Source: Undaria pinnatifida (Eukaryota > Sar > Phaeophyceae > Laminariales > Alariaceae). Taken from it: 64,000 nt of DNA. The position numbers were made by a program, and so were the translations under genes. The notes below the pieces were generated by a model that saw nothing but the letters and a program-made list of their open reading frames with translations, was not told the origin of the DNA and did no database searches. Positions 53,501 through 64,000 of this stretch are shown here, in pieces. Within the stretch, counting starts at the first letter, position 1; each line of letters opens with the position of its first letter. The DNA lies in contig JABAKD010000025.1 in assembly GCA_012845835.1 (NCBI GenBank), forward strand, positions 3,919,319 through 3,983,318, given 5' to 3'.

Positions 53501-55571
53501 TCAATCAGAAGTACCGTAGCAGAAACTCGAGCAACCCGGCATGTTTGATGTTTTGATATTCTGAAAGTGCATGGTAAGCGTATCGAGTATCGGTGAGGCC
53601 GAGATGCTTTGCATTGCTAGAGACGCAGCCCGCACCATAACCTAGGCAGCTGCAGGATAGCTGTTGAGCAATATCAATGTATATTGTACATTCAGCAAAT
53701 ACCAGGTATGCTTTTGGGGCAAACTTGCCTGTGGATCCTCCCCGTCTTCTTCCGCCGGCTTCATCCAGGTGTACTTGCCGTCCCCCTCCTTGATCCGCTC
53801 GCCGTTAAACACGCCTTCGAAGGTGGAACCTCCCGCGTAAGTCACTTTCGCCTTCCCCGGCCTAGGCAGCCAATTGGCCACCTGAAGCGAAAGGAACATG
53901 CGAGGCTTGTTTGGCGAGATGACGGGCATCTTTGACCCACCCACCCCTTTGATACGTTAGAAGGGAAACATGTCACACCAAAATGACAATTGCAACGCCC
54001 CGGTCACTCGCTGGCTCGGGAGTGATACCCACAGAGCCTGGACGGCCGTGCGAGGCGCTGTATGCAACACGGGTGTGACCCGTCTAGCCGTGATTTTTTT
54101 TTCAACTATATGTCATGGGTCGCGAAAGGGTTAGCAGAAAAAACGCTGGTCTGCCTGCTAAAAAGCGAGCATACATCAGGGATGTGTAGCCTTGTAGGGT
54201 GGTATCGGCCATAAAACGGACACAAAGAAATCTAGCCTATAAAATTGAGCACCGGAGGAATAAAGTGAGTGTAGCCTACGCGCGGCCTAGGATTCAAGAA
54301 GCCATGATGTCCTTCTACCTCGTGGCCTGACCCCAGGACCCCGCGTCTCTACCAGAATAAAAGCTGGTATGGTATTCTCGGGGCCAAAGCTATGGTGGGG
54401 GGCGGATACCCCCATTTAAACTACCCTATTGGGTTTGATCCACTCACACGAGTGACTCAGTACTTCGCGGACAAACGTACTTTGGGCGATTTTTTTATCA
54501 CGCAGCGTAGTTTACAATTCCGTTGCGGGCTGATATCGCAACTCTATAACACAGCACGAAAGCTCAAGACGGGAGGGCGCCTATTTTAAGTTTCTTTCCC
54601 CGTGCTTGGCGAAGATCAACCGAACGCGAGTACCATGCATGAGTTCGACTGGGCGACAATGAGAACACGGGCGATTATCAAAGTCGTCATAAATGCGTTG
54701 GTAAAGGTCGCGAGCCGTCACGCTTGTGGTGCTTGGTAAGGCACGCACGGTGATGGTGGACTACAGGTACACTGCTGCATGCGCACAAGCAAGTTCTAGT
54801 CTGACTGGATATCGTCGTTCGAAGTACACGCCGTTAGTGTGAAGGGAAAACTAGTGTTGAAGAAGCAAGTGTTTTTGCGTTGGCATCGTGTCAGCAGTAC
54901 GGCTGTAGTAGTGGACAACGCCGACGAGCATACACGGTATGCTTGAAGAGCGACATCGGGTGCTGCAAGCGAGATTTTCAAGTTGAACAGCGTCTCCAGT
55001 ATATGCAAACCCAGTACGATCGATTAAACGGGGACCGGATAATGCCGCATGAAGATACAGGAGAAGTTTGAAGAGCGCAATCGCGCGCAAGAACAGCAAG
55101 GGTTTTGCGTTGGACATGCGTGTGCCACACGCTAATACTCGGAATGGATATGTACCGCCAACAACACGAAGATACAAGACACATTCGAAGAGCGAAATCG
55201 CGTGCAAGACCTAAGGATTTTACGTTAGACGTTGAGTGCCGTGCGCCATATCCGAGACTGTAGTTGTTTACAGTCGGCGCTTCGGGCACATCTGCTGTTG
55301 TTTCTGGCGATATTGTGGCGGATCTCACGCGTCACCAGTACCTATGTGCAACAGGCATATACCAGTACGAGATTATGCGTCTTACTATCAACTCTTAGTA
55401 GTAGAGTAGTGGTACAGCAGTGCAAGCCAAAAACCCCGAGACGACGTGCTTCGCATAAGATTATTAAAGACACGACGGTCGAAACCGTCAACCGCAGCAG
55501 CACACCTCGGGCTCGGCATCTTCTGCCGTGTCCAAATACTCGGCTTTGTACTCTTCTTCCTCGTCTCCCAT
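47525..55571 (-). CDS. MORN-repeat protein (possible axonemal / radial-spoke type)
   Basis: Exons 55571-55506, 53881-53729, 52758-52621, 50840-50700 and 47701-47525 give 224 residues. All introns are phase 0. The N-terminus is acidic (MGDEEEEYKAEYLD). MORN units follow: YAGGSTFEGVFNGERIKEGDG, MYDGTYTDGKKAGTGKMTY, PNGDTYTGEWKDNMMDGEG, IYSGTWVANKKSGQGMYQF and VYTGRFEGGRPKGDGEF. The C-terminus is acidic (AEDADEEEPPALVW), with TGA at 47525-47527. MORN repeats bind membranes or act as scaffolds. Short all-MORN proteins with acidic tails occur in flagellar radial spokes, hence the tentative role. The intron after 53729 begins GCAAGT, so it is GC-AG. The 3-kb intron between 50700 and 47701 holds a large minisatellite and could hide a small extra exon. 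Confidence 0.88.
48325..48450 (+). repeat. Dispersed G-run repeat, copy 3
   Basis: GGGGGGGCGTACTCATTTGT, then TGCTTGCC, CATCCCTTTCGAGGCGGAGC and CTACTCCTATTAGACACACC. Located in the MORN intron. Confidence 0.75.
48530..49283. repeat. Cluster of CACTCG-palindrome elements in MORN flank/intron
   Basis: At least five end signatures (near 48537, 48695, 48772, 48888 and 49255) occur in 750 bp, alternating in orientation, with shared interiors (GGTTAGC..., GTCGGCGAGG...). This suggests nested or tandem insertions of one short family. A G12 run lies near 49132-49145. Confidence 0.55.
49665..50625. repeat. Minisatellite of ~90-bp units in the last MORN intron
   Basis: About ten units share TTGACTGACCGCCCCTACAC, then ACTAAAACTAGTA, then TTGAGGCCA[AC]AAGAGGCCTTGACGCG (written in parts), with 10-25% divergence. 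The array ends about 75 bp before the donor of exon 50840-50700. Confidence 0.85.
53062..53242. mobile_element. MITE-like element with palindromic CACTCGCGCGAGTG ends
   Basis: Both ends carry CACTCG[CT]RCGAGTGA, itself a palindrome, inside longer inverted ends (GGGTTTAAGC / CGCAGTGGCTCGGGTT). The interior has GGCGATTTTGTTCGGCGTAG. Related ends or copies occur at 16888-17062, 48530-48715, 48888-49075, 49150-49283 and 54428-54575. Confidence 0.6.
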
Positions 55572-56207
55572 GGTGCTTCACTTGTTCACTCGGCACCCCC
55601 GTAATCGCTTAGCTTCGAAGTACGATGCAGGCAACAGACGGTCGTCCCGCCGCGTGGTCGTGGATGTATGTATCGTGTCGAACAAGAGAAGATATCTTGG
55701 GGCGGGACGAAAGACGAAATTGGATCTCGAATCGATACTAAAATGGCAGTTTCGGTTTCGTCGGCAGAAGTTGAAAAGTCAAAATTTCCACCGCATTGTG
55801 GTGCGGCCCAACTTGGTGGTAAATTCTGTGTCATGTGTCATGCATGGCATGGCATGTGAGAACGAGACGGAGAGCCTCCTTCATGTGACAACAGCAGCAG
55901 CTAGCTGTGACGTGCAGGATGTGTGCTCCTTCCGACGAGACCCTCTCGCCTCTCTCGATAGAAGACGGCCCTGCTGGTGGAGTCCTACTCGGGTGAGAGT
56001 ACTAGAGTTTTGCTTGTGGGTTCAGTCTCACAGCAGTCGGCGTGTTGTGTTGTTCTACGGCTGCTACTTTTTTACTTGAGTACCAGAACTGCTTGTTGTA
56101 GTCGTATTTCCGCGACCTTTCACAACAACGGTACCTCAGACGTCGTATCGCGCGTATAGCAGTTGCTCGTCTCCGCAGCTCCGCGCCGAGGGCAACGGCT
56201 ATAGTAC

Positions 56208-57900
56208 AGCAGCAGCGGCCTTCTCCGTGCCTCTGTGTTGCCTCTGGCTGTGCTCTGCCCCAATCGCTTGGGTGAGGGAGCGCCACGTGTACCAGCAGTC
56301 TACACCTCGATCACCATATCATTATCATATAATCATGCTTTGTCGTGATATAATACGTTGAAGGGACAGAGAAAAAGGCAACAAGCAAGACTGGCTGATG
56401 TTGTACCTGGTAGTTTGGATGTCTTGTGTTGTCGTGCAATGGCCTTCGTCGTCCCTCTGTATAGTATTTGGCTTGGCTCTGGCCCGGCCACTTGGCTACT
56501 TAGAGGAGCGTCAAGCGTAGCCTTATATATCAGAGCATCATGATCATAGATCGCGAGAAAGCGACAGAGCAAAAGAGCTTGGTGACTGCTGTTTTTTTTA
56601 AGTTAATTTTTTTTATTCGTCCGCCTGGGTTTATGTCCTGTAATCTAATGTCTGTACGTTTTTTTTAAAATAATTTTAATGTGTGGCTTTTAGACTAAAG
56701 ACTACCACAGCAGTCTAATTTTGAAAAAATCCTCTTAAGACACGTCATCAGCTGTTTTCTGCGCGGAACCCAGGGGGGAACGGCTACCCCTGTAGCGAGG
56801 ACCTTCTTGCCTCCGTCATCGTTGGCTGTACTCTGGCTCGAGCACTTGGCTGCTCGGAGAAGAGCCAAGCGTACGAGCATATTAATAGCAGCATACCAGA
56901 GCATAGTGATAATAATGGAAGCGAAAGAGCAAAAGCTGCTGGTGTTAATCGTACGCCTGTAGTTCGAGTGCATGGTCTCATACTGATATCGTGCGACGAA
57001 GCTACTCGTACTCTCCGCGGAGGGCAACTGGCTACGAGTATGATATGCCGGTCGCCCAGGTGGCGTATCAGGTTATCCTCGAGCCTGGTATAGGTCAGTG
57101 TCGTGAGTTCGAATCCCCCCGAGTGCATACTCGTATAAATTCGTTGGGACTTTTTCTTGTGCACAAATTGACTTGCGGAAAACGCGAGAGCGTGAGTTAG
57201 CAACACTCGATGAAAAATCGACGAGCAGTGGGATTGCTGGACCCTATGCGCGATACAAATTGAAGGCGAGAACCGGGGGGAAGAAGGGACGGCACCTGTG
57301 ACCACGGCTTGTCCAGAAACTGGAAAGTAGATGTGTGTAAAGAAAAGAAAAAGAAATGATTGTCCAGGTATATCAACGGCCTTTTTCGTGCCCCTGAGGT
57401 CTTTGGCTGTGCTCTGGCCCGGTCACTCGGCTAGAGGAGCATCTCGTGTACCACAGCGTTGACCACGGCTTTGTGCCATATCATCACGGCATAGAATCAA
57501 AAGAGCAAAAGAAGAGCGTGACTGCCGCTGTTGTGGTCCGTACGCCTGCCTGCCTTGTGCAGTAGTACGTGGTTTTGACTCTTTTTGCTCTAATTCCTCA
57601 GCTCCAGAGTGACTGAAGCCTGTCCTGTGACCACAGACTTGAATATGCGAGTTAAAGCCAGGACAACAACAACAACAACAACGACAACAGCAACAACATG
57701 TACCAGTGTTCAAGTGTGCCGGTAGCATTAATACCAGGTGGTAGTTTTTGTCAGAGCGCGGGGTGCCACGCCTAATTTTATTAGCGAGTAGTGAATAACG
57801 GCCTACGCCGTCCTTCTGTCACTTTTGGCTATGCTCTGGCCCGATCACTTGGCTGGAGGGGCGTCACGTGTACCAGAGTATGATATCCTCGTGTCTCATG
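56208..57900. repeat. Five copies of a ~130-bp repeat upstream of the MORN gene
   Basis: Copies near 56208, 56437, 56795, 57378 and 57800 share TTGGCTGTGCTCTGGCCCG, then TCACTTGGCT and GAGGAGCGTCACGTGTACCA. They flank SINE copy B. No coding frame is conserved among them. Confidence 0.75.
57046..57357 (+). mobile_element. tRNA-derived SINE, copy B
   Basis: The head GGTGGCGTATCAGG ... GAGTTCGAATCCCC matches Pol III boxes A and B. The body (GCACAAATTGACTTGCGGAA, GAGCAGTGGGATTGCTG, ACCACGGCTTGTCCAG) matches copies A and C at high identity. It ends in an A/G-rich tail. Confidence 0.78.
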
Positions 57901-58023
57901 TCATCTACCATAATATTACCCTGTTGACCCTGGTACAAGCTACACTGCTGTAGTTCCAAGGGGAGTCGCCGACCTAAAGACTAAATATAGCCGGTGAGTG
58001 TATTTTAATTTTTATAATATATA

Positions 58024-58345
58024 CCCGGTCGCCGCGGTGGCGTATCAGGTTATCTTCGAGCCTGGTATAGGTCAGTTTCGTGAGTTCGAATCCCCCCGAG
58101 TGCATACTCGTATAAATTCGTGGGGACTTTTTCTTGTGCACAAATTGACTTGCGGAAAACGCGATAGCGTGAGTTAGCAACACTCGATGAGAAATACGCA
58201 ACACTCGATAAAAAATCGACGAGCAGTGGGATTGCTGAACCATATACGCGATAAAAATTGAATGCAAAACCCGGGGGGGGAAAAGGTGCGACAACTGTGA
58301 CCACGGCTTGTCCAGAAGGTGGAAAGTAAAAGTGTGCAAAAAAAA
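58024..58345 (+). mobile_element. tRNA-derived SINE, copy C
   Basis: It has the same architecture as the copy 1 kb to its left, with a short internal duplication (AGCAACACTCGATgAgAAA repeated near 58175-58215) and an A8 tail. It is inserted at the end of a partial copy of another repeat family (57907-58020). Confidence 0.78.
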
Positions 58346-59181
58346 GCTTGATGAGGACACATATGTCAAGATACGGCCTCGAAAGGCCTGTAATTATCCC
58401 AATTCGAGATCATTTGGATGGTTTTCATATGATAAGGTTGGCGTTTGATGTTCGGGAAAGTTAGCAAATAGATCGGAGGCACGTGCCTCCGATCTCAGAA
58501 GTCATCCTGGGCTCTGGTGGAATCGAATAAAGCTACGTGTCTACGAAGGCAAAGAAAGTGGGTACTCTCCGAGGACCTGCTCAATTGGCAGACCTGCAGG
58601 GGGCACTCTGTGTGTCCCCACCCAATGACCTTAAAAATGGCGTCGTCGGCAGAACAAGAAGAAAAATAACCTTACACACACCCTGTAATCCGCGCGATCG
58701 GAGCATCACACACAGCTCGCCAAGATGAGTTTCGACAAAATCTTCGATCTCACAGCTGGAGTGTATTTTTATTTTTTATAAAAATATTACAACACAGCAG
58801 AAGCGACGGAAACAAAGAGCTTTTCTGTTGTGTCAGGATTTCCGAGATTCTCTGTACCCTACCTAAATCAGAGAGCGTGGGTATGCGTACGTACGTCACC
58901 CACGTAGAAGCCGTGCGGACCAACAACCGCACCTACGACTTTGGAGATTATGTACTTGGAATTAGTATTGGAAAAGCTTGTCCGTTCTGGAGAGTTTATC
59001 TGCTGAACTGGAAAATATTAATGAATGCATGTCGACATGTGGACTTCCTTTTCCTGCATCGGCATGATAATAATACCATCACCATTCATTGGAGTATAGG
59101 TCTATACGTGTAGCTAGCCTACTAATAGAAGCTACTGGGTGTGCTGGATGTCGACGAGTAGAAAAACGGTTTAATGTGAAG

Positions 59182-59209
59182 AACACACACACACACACAC
59201 ACACACACT
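59182..59209. repeat. (AC)n microsatellite
   Basis: About thirteen AC dinucleotides. Other short arrays in the window: (GAT)n 3884-3912, (AAC)n 24480-24512, (CCCA)n 22545-22570 and (AT)n 61846-61867. Confidence 0.95.
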
Positions 59210-59794
59210 GGTGAACGCAGAGTTAGCGTTATCCTTTTTGTACTAGTCAGTACCAGGTATACTTTTGATTAGATTAGATATTTGTAACCAACCGCAGACG
59301 ACGTGTTTTCGTTGTCTCCTGCCGGCATCGAATACTGAATAGTGCCACCGCCGTGCAACCCCCGTACAATTTTGGTTTGCGCCTCGACATGCACAGGTTT
59401 TAATAGTAGTAGTGTCTACGAGGTATACAGCAGCTACTGCTGTGTCGACGGATCGAGGGCCCAGCGGGCGGGGAAAAGAACGATATATTTTCACCGCACT
59501 GGGAATCCTGGTTTTTCTGACGACATGATGAGCGCATTTAGCGCTGAACTGACAGAGTTGTGGCGTGTCACGTTTGCATCCCGCACCGCGGTGTCAACGT
59601 CAAGCAGACGCCACATTATTCTACTCTTCTTTCGGTTAAATATATGCCGGGGGGTACATTTTTGGTTGTCCCTTGCACCAAAGCTGCTTGTATCTACTAT
59701 TTCGGTGAAATACGCATCTTGTGCATATCTATCAGGTTTCAGGTTGGTTGTGTTTTGCATGTAATGTATACTACGAGTACGTATACCAAATAAA

Positions 59795-60400
59795 AATACC
59801 CTCCAGCTGTGAGATCGAAGATTTGGTCGAAACTCATATTATAAAAATTAAAATACACTACAGCTGTGAGATCGAAGATTTCGTCAAAACTCATCTTTGC
59901 AAGCTGTGTGTGATACTCCTATCGCGCGCATTACGAGTTGTGTGTCATTATATTTGCATTTTTTTTTTCAGATCCTCCTGAATATCCGGGTAAAAAAAGC
60001 GTATCGTTCACTTTCCTTTGTGTACCGGTTTTTGTCCATCTGCCAAACGCAGACTTGGTATTAACCTCGCCCCTTCGAAACCCGTGGACTTGCCGGCCTT
60101 TTTCGGCCAAATTTTTAAGCTGTGTGTGATACTCCGATCGCGCGTATTACGGGGTGTGTGTCCTCGATATAGGTCGGCGACTCCCCTTGCAACTACAGTG
60201 TAGCTATCAAGGTCAACAGGGTGATGTTAGTCAGTCTGTGCGCGGAAACTCTACTGTAAAGTAAAACCCTTTTTTGAGGGAGACAAAACCTGACAGCTGT
60301 CGAAGGAAATGCATCAGTTTATTATCAAGTGCATCCTGTAACTCGTATGACCGGTAAGGGGAGGGCGGAGTTTGTAAGGACGTGGGGGCCTGCGTTTGAA
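59795..60400 (+). repeat. Dispersed 350-bp repeat, copy 3 (with duplicated start and an insertion)
   Basis: The opening block (CCAGCTGTGAGATCGAAGAT) occurs twice, near 59800 and 59860. About 170 bp of unrelated sequence (59945-60115) interrupts the copy before GATACTCCGATCGCGCGTAT resumes it. It ends with GGACGTGGGGGCCTG. Partial minus-strand copies lie at 57907-58020 and 58685-58795. Confidence 0.75.
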
Positions 60401-60619
60401 CACACACATTTAGTCTATAGTCTATGGTCTATACGAGTAGACTGTATGTTTAATCAATACCTGGTATCAAGTGTTGTACCTGGTATATTTTTTTCCAGGT
60501 ACGGCAGTATTGAATGTGCATTAGACTAGTACTTGCTGTTCGATGCCCTTTCATGGTTTGAAGTCCAAAGCGTCGGAGTTTTTCAAAGTGTTTGCGTCGC
60601 AACAGTTGGCACATCTTTG

Positions 60620-60945
60620 TTATTTTAATGACCTTCGATGACTATCGTACTGGCTGTGCATTGTGTCTGATCCGCGACTTGACCATGACTGGCTCAACGG
60701 CGTGCATCGTATCGTCCTTTCTTGTGTTGAGGTTGTGCCAATCTCCTGGGGAAGACAAAACAAGAAAACACGATTATTTTTATGTTATTTTAATGACCTT
60801 CGATGACTATCGTACTGTGCATTGTGTCTGATCCGCGACTTGACCATGACTGGCTCAACGGCGTGCATCGTATCGTCCTTTCTTGTGTTGAGGTTGTGCC
60901 AATCTCCTGCTGGGGAAGGCAAAACAAGAAAACACGATTTTTTTT
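60620..60945. repeat. ~160-bp tandem duplication
   Basis: Two units contain TTAATGACCTTCGATGACTA, GACTTGACCATGACTGGCTC and AACAAGAAAACACGATT. Confidence 0.92.
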
Positions 60946-62278
60946 TATTTCGACGGCGTCTCCCAGGAACACAGAGCCCTCTGGGAACCCCGTTCATACA
61001 GACCTAAGAGCGACGAAACGCGATCCAATCAACCAAGCGTCTACAGCAGTAGGAAAAGCTTGAGAGGTAATCCGAGCATCGTCATGCCCCACGCTTTTCC
61101 TCGGCCAGCTTCCTGCGTTGCGGTTCGAACGCGCGTCAGTTGTAAGGCTCAGTTTGGGTACACAAAAGGTTGACCAATTTGCGCACGTGGTACGATGGAG
61201 GGAGCGGCAGTTTTCGTCTGAAATGTTTTCCGAAAGACGGGGCTCCTTAAGTTAACCCAAAATCGTCCGAAATCGGCCATTTTTTTTGTTTCGTGATGAT
61301 TCTCCTTGTACGCCTGGGCCATGTGGTTTTAATCCGGTAGCAGTTTTTCAAGTTTTCTCCGAATCAGTTTTTTGGGAGAGGTCTTGAGCTCACAAAATTG
61401 ACGGAAACCTCAGAAAAAAAACAGTGGTGCACCTCCATCGTAGCAAGCGTCATTGCCTACCCAAACTTAAGCCTTACAACACTCTCCCCCGCCCCGGCAG
61501 CAGGCCGGCCAGATGTACGGGCGGTCGTGGGCTCATCAGACCTTTTTTAGCACGTGTGGACGCCTCGTGGAGTGGGTGGTCCCAACCGGGCACCCATGTC
61601 GACGATCGTACGCCCTCTGTACAACGGACGTTGCAGCTCTTGCTATTGCGGAAGACCATAGTAAATAGAACCAAATATTCTTGCTAAAAATAGTTAAATA
61701 TATACGTTTTTGTGAGTACCGTAGGTCCCATTTACTATGCTCCCCCGTAAATGATACTGTCGGGCATTACAGGTGTTTCACGAGCGTGTGAGTTGTTGCG
61801 CGCCGTCAGACTTGTTCAAAGAGGCGGGGAACGTCAGCACACAGAAATATATATATATATATATATACGAGGTACGTCTTTGTGGGGAAGCTTTGACATA
61901 GGCACGCTCGACCGACATCCGATGGCGGTCTGCCGTTCCCCACGTCTTGAAACGAGCCTGACCGCGCTCAACAGCCCCCCACGTTAGGTTATAAAATCTG
62001 CAATGCCTCGACATTCTCATTGCGCTGCCACGACCGTTGTACATGGGGCGTACGATCGCTCATGTGGGTGCTGTTGAGGTATTAGTGGGGTATCAGTCTA
62101 GTCCGTTTGACCACTTGCAAAAGGTTAACCAATAGCTTACCCAAACCAAGCCTTATAACACTTTCCCCCCCTGAAACGGCGGGATAGCAGGTCGGCCAGA
62201 TATACGGGCGGACCTGTCATTTATCCAAGCCGTTTCATACCCTTGGGTACCAGGGAGAGTATATTTTCAAGTTCGACA

Positions 62279-62455
62279 AGGGGAGAGTCTGAAAATGTTC
62301 ATTATGGTGGATGTGGGGCTTGAACCCACGACCCCAAAAAACCTTGCCCTGCCGACGACGCCATTTGTTAAGGCATTGGTGGGGTTTTAGTCCGTTTGAC
62401 CACTTGCAAAAGGTTAACCGATCGCTTACCCAAACTAAGCCTTATAACACTCCGT
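62279..62455 (-). mobile_element. Second tRNA-related repeat family, minus-strand copy
   Basis: Inverted relative to the copy at 62590. The box-B-like element on the minus strand is GTGGGTTCAAGCCCCACATC, preceded by the shared GGCGTCGTCGGCAGGGCAAG and the GGTCAAACGGACTAAAACC leader. Confidence 0.55.
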
Positions 62456-62589
62456 ATCTTAACAGTGCCCGGTTGGGACTTGGGACCACCCACTCCACAA
62501 AGCGTTAACACGTGCTGTATCGCCTGACAAGCCCACGGCCGCCCGTATATCCAGCCGACGTGCTTCTCCGCCGTTCCAGGAGAGGGGAG

Positions 62590-62790
62590 GGCTATAAGGC
62601 TTAGTGTGGGCAGGCAATTGATTAACCTTTGTGCAAGTGGTCAAACGGACTAATACCCTCTAATTCTTCAACAAATGGCGTCGTCGACAGGCCATGGGAT
62701 TGTTGGGTCGTGGGTTCGAATCCCATCATCTACCAATAATAAACGTTTACGACTTTCCCCATGGTCGAACTTGAAAAATACGAAAATACA
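62590..62790 (+). mobile_element. Second tRNA-related repeat family, plus-strand copy
   Basis: A block with GGTCAAACGGACTAATACCC leads into AATGGCGTCGTCGACAGG and then a box-B-like GTGGGTTCGAATCCCA followed by TCTACC. It resembles the 3' half of a tRNA joined to an unrelated leader. An inverted copy lies at 62279-62455. Partial copies lie near 61440-61500, 62085-62170 and 62890-62975, and a fragment near 58636. Confidence 0.6.
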
Positions 62791-64000
62791 AACTACGCTC
62801 CCCGGTATTCCCAGGAAATAGAACCGCGTGGATATTGACACGTCCGCCCGTATAGCCGGCCGACCTGGTATCCCGCCGTTTCAGGAGGGGAGATTGTTAC
62901 AAGGCTTCGTTTGGGCAGGCAACCGGTTAACCTTTTACAAGAGGTCAAACGGACTAATACCCTCTTCAAGTAAGTATTTAACACATCTTCCCGAACCAGC
63001 AGGTCGGATTGCTTCATGTGGCCGATGCTATATCGACCGTTTTGTTTCGTCATTTTTTTTTCGTTTGAAGTCCCAAAGACGTTAAATACGTTAATACCCA
63101 CAGCAAGATCCACCACTGCGCCCCCTCGTTGACACATCAATAGGAGTGTAGTAGCTTCAAAACAATTTTCCGCCACCCCCACACGACACATTTTTTAGTG
63201 TACATTTTGGTTCGTTTGTTTATTTGGTGATATACAACTCATCAGTGGCAGCGTAGGCTAACTAACTATTCCTACGAGTTTGTTGTGTTTTTCTTGTTCA
63301 TCCCATGTATTTTCTTCGCACTTTTTATTTCCCCTTCTCCCTCCCTAGCTGTCGTAGCTCAGATCCAGGGGTCACTAAGCAGGCTCTTCTCACGCCCCCT
63401 CCGACAACGGCATAACCAACGAGCAAAACGAAACTGCAACTGGCACAGTCCGCAATCGTATATCAACAACGAGCAGCAGAGCGAAGACCCTTTCGGCACT
63501 GCAGTTGTGCCAGCCAAAGCGGTACATTGACCGCGATCAGCAAAGCGATTATTGAAGGTGTTGGTTTTGGACACAATTACACGGCGGTATGCGCCTTCAT
63601 TTTTTATCGCGAGAACAATTCGTCCAATCTTTCTTTCCTCGTCGACTCGCATCGTATTGACGATCGAGTACTTCCCATTGCATTGCCTCGTGAACTGCTG
63701 TGCGATGGTAAACATGCCGTGGGTCCGCCTTGATGCGGAACCATCTAGTACGGAGTCCCAGTTTAGTGCCGTGAAAATTGCTAAGCGTCACGACATCATC
63801 TTGCTATAGACTACTCCACTAACCCGTGATAGCCGGGGCCCCCACTTTAGTGCGTGTATTGTCATGTGCCACCGCACTATCAATACGTAGTGAGGACTGT
63901 ACGGGATGTTGGTGGTGTTGTTGTTCTCACATTGACTCGCGTAATCAAGTCCGTGGTCACAGGACAGGCTCCGGTCACTCTGGAGCTAAAGAATACCCCA

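Larger units (their letters stand above)
55572..64000. other. Gene-poor right end
   Basis: Upstream of the MORN start. Contains SINE copies, the second tRNA-related family, the 130-bp repeats and the third 350-bp repeat. Short open frames at 58877-59113 and 63349-63733 have no recognisable domain. A good acceptor (CCCTTCTCCCTCCCTAG at 63332-63348) precedes the latter, so an exon of a gene running off the right edge is possible but unsupported. Confidence 0.4.

Noticed and set aside
55528-56079. Plus-strand 183-codon frame
   Set aside because: Overlaps the first MORN exon in antisense and shows no recognisable similarity.
57046-57130. tRNA gene
   Set aside because: Boxes A and B are present, but the same sequence heads three copies of a longer repeat and the acceptor stem does not close cleanly, so it is a SINE head.
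63349-63733. Exon of a gene running off the right edge
   Set aside because: The acceptor looks good, but the frames after it are short and unrecognised; kept only as a note.

Overview
The window looks like nuclear DNA from a eukaryote. Four protein genes, split by many introns, can be rebuilt exon by exon with intact reading frame across every junction. Introns are GT-AG, with two GC-AG exceptions, and most are 0.5 to 5 kb long. They are packed with homopolymer G/C runs, microsatellites, tandem duplications and short mobile elements. A bacterial-type (type IA) topoisomerase I with an organelle-like leader suggests a host with mitochondria and possibly plastids. A MORN-repeat gene would fit a flagellate. 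I infer a stramenopile-like alga, possibly a brown alga, but nothing in the sequence proves this.

Layout, left to right. Positions 216-6158 (-), with a possible first exon near 8416-8533: a type-B carboxylesterase whose 3' end lies beyond the left edge. Positions 11090-32875 (-): a complete 17-exon type IA DNA topoisomerase I (topA-like) of about 1393 residues, ending in two HMG boxes. Positions 32876-35783: a spacer between divergent genes. Positions 35784-44927 (+): a six-exon mitochondrial carrier (SLC25 family) of 287 residues. Its 5-kb first intron holds a TIR-bounded DNA element and a single-exon ORF broken by an in-frame stop. Positions 44928-47524: a spacer between convergent genes, made largely of degenerate tandem repeats. 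Positions 47525-55571 (-): a five-exon MORN-repeat protein of 224 residues. Positions 55572-64000: no gene I can support. This stretch has two tRNA-derived repeat families and other dispersed and tandem repeats.

The genes do not form one pathway. The topoisomerase and the carrier are probably organellar, the esterase probably enters the secretory pathway, and the MORN protein may be axonemal or membrane-associated. The most unusual features are the topoisomerase-HMG fusion and a recurring pattern in all four genes. Fragments of exon edges, often still carrying the splice site, are duplicated inside the adjoining intron or just past the gene end. They are upstream when the 5' edge is copied and downstream when the 3' edge is copied. 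This suggests that introns here grow by tandem duplications with one breakpoint inside an exon.
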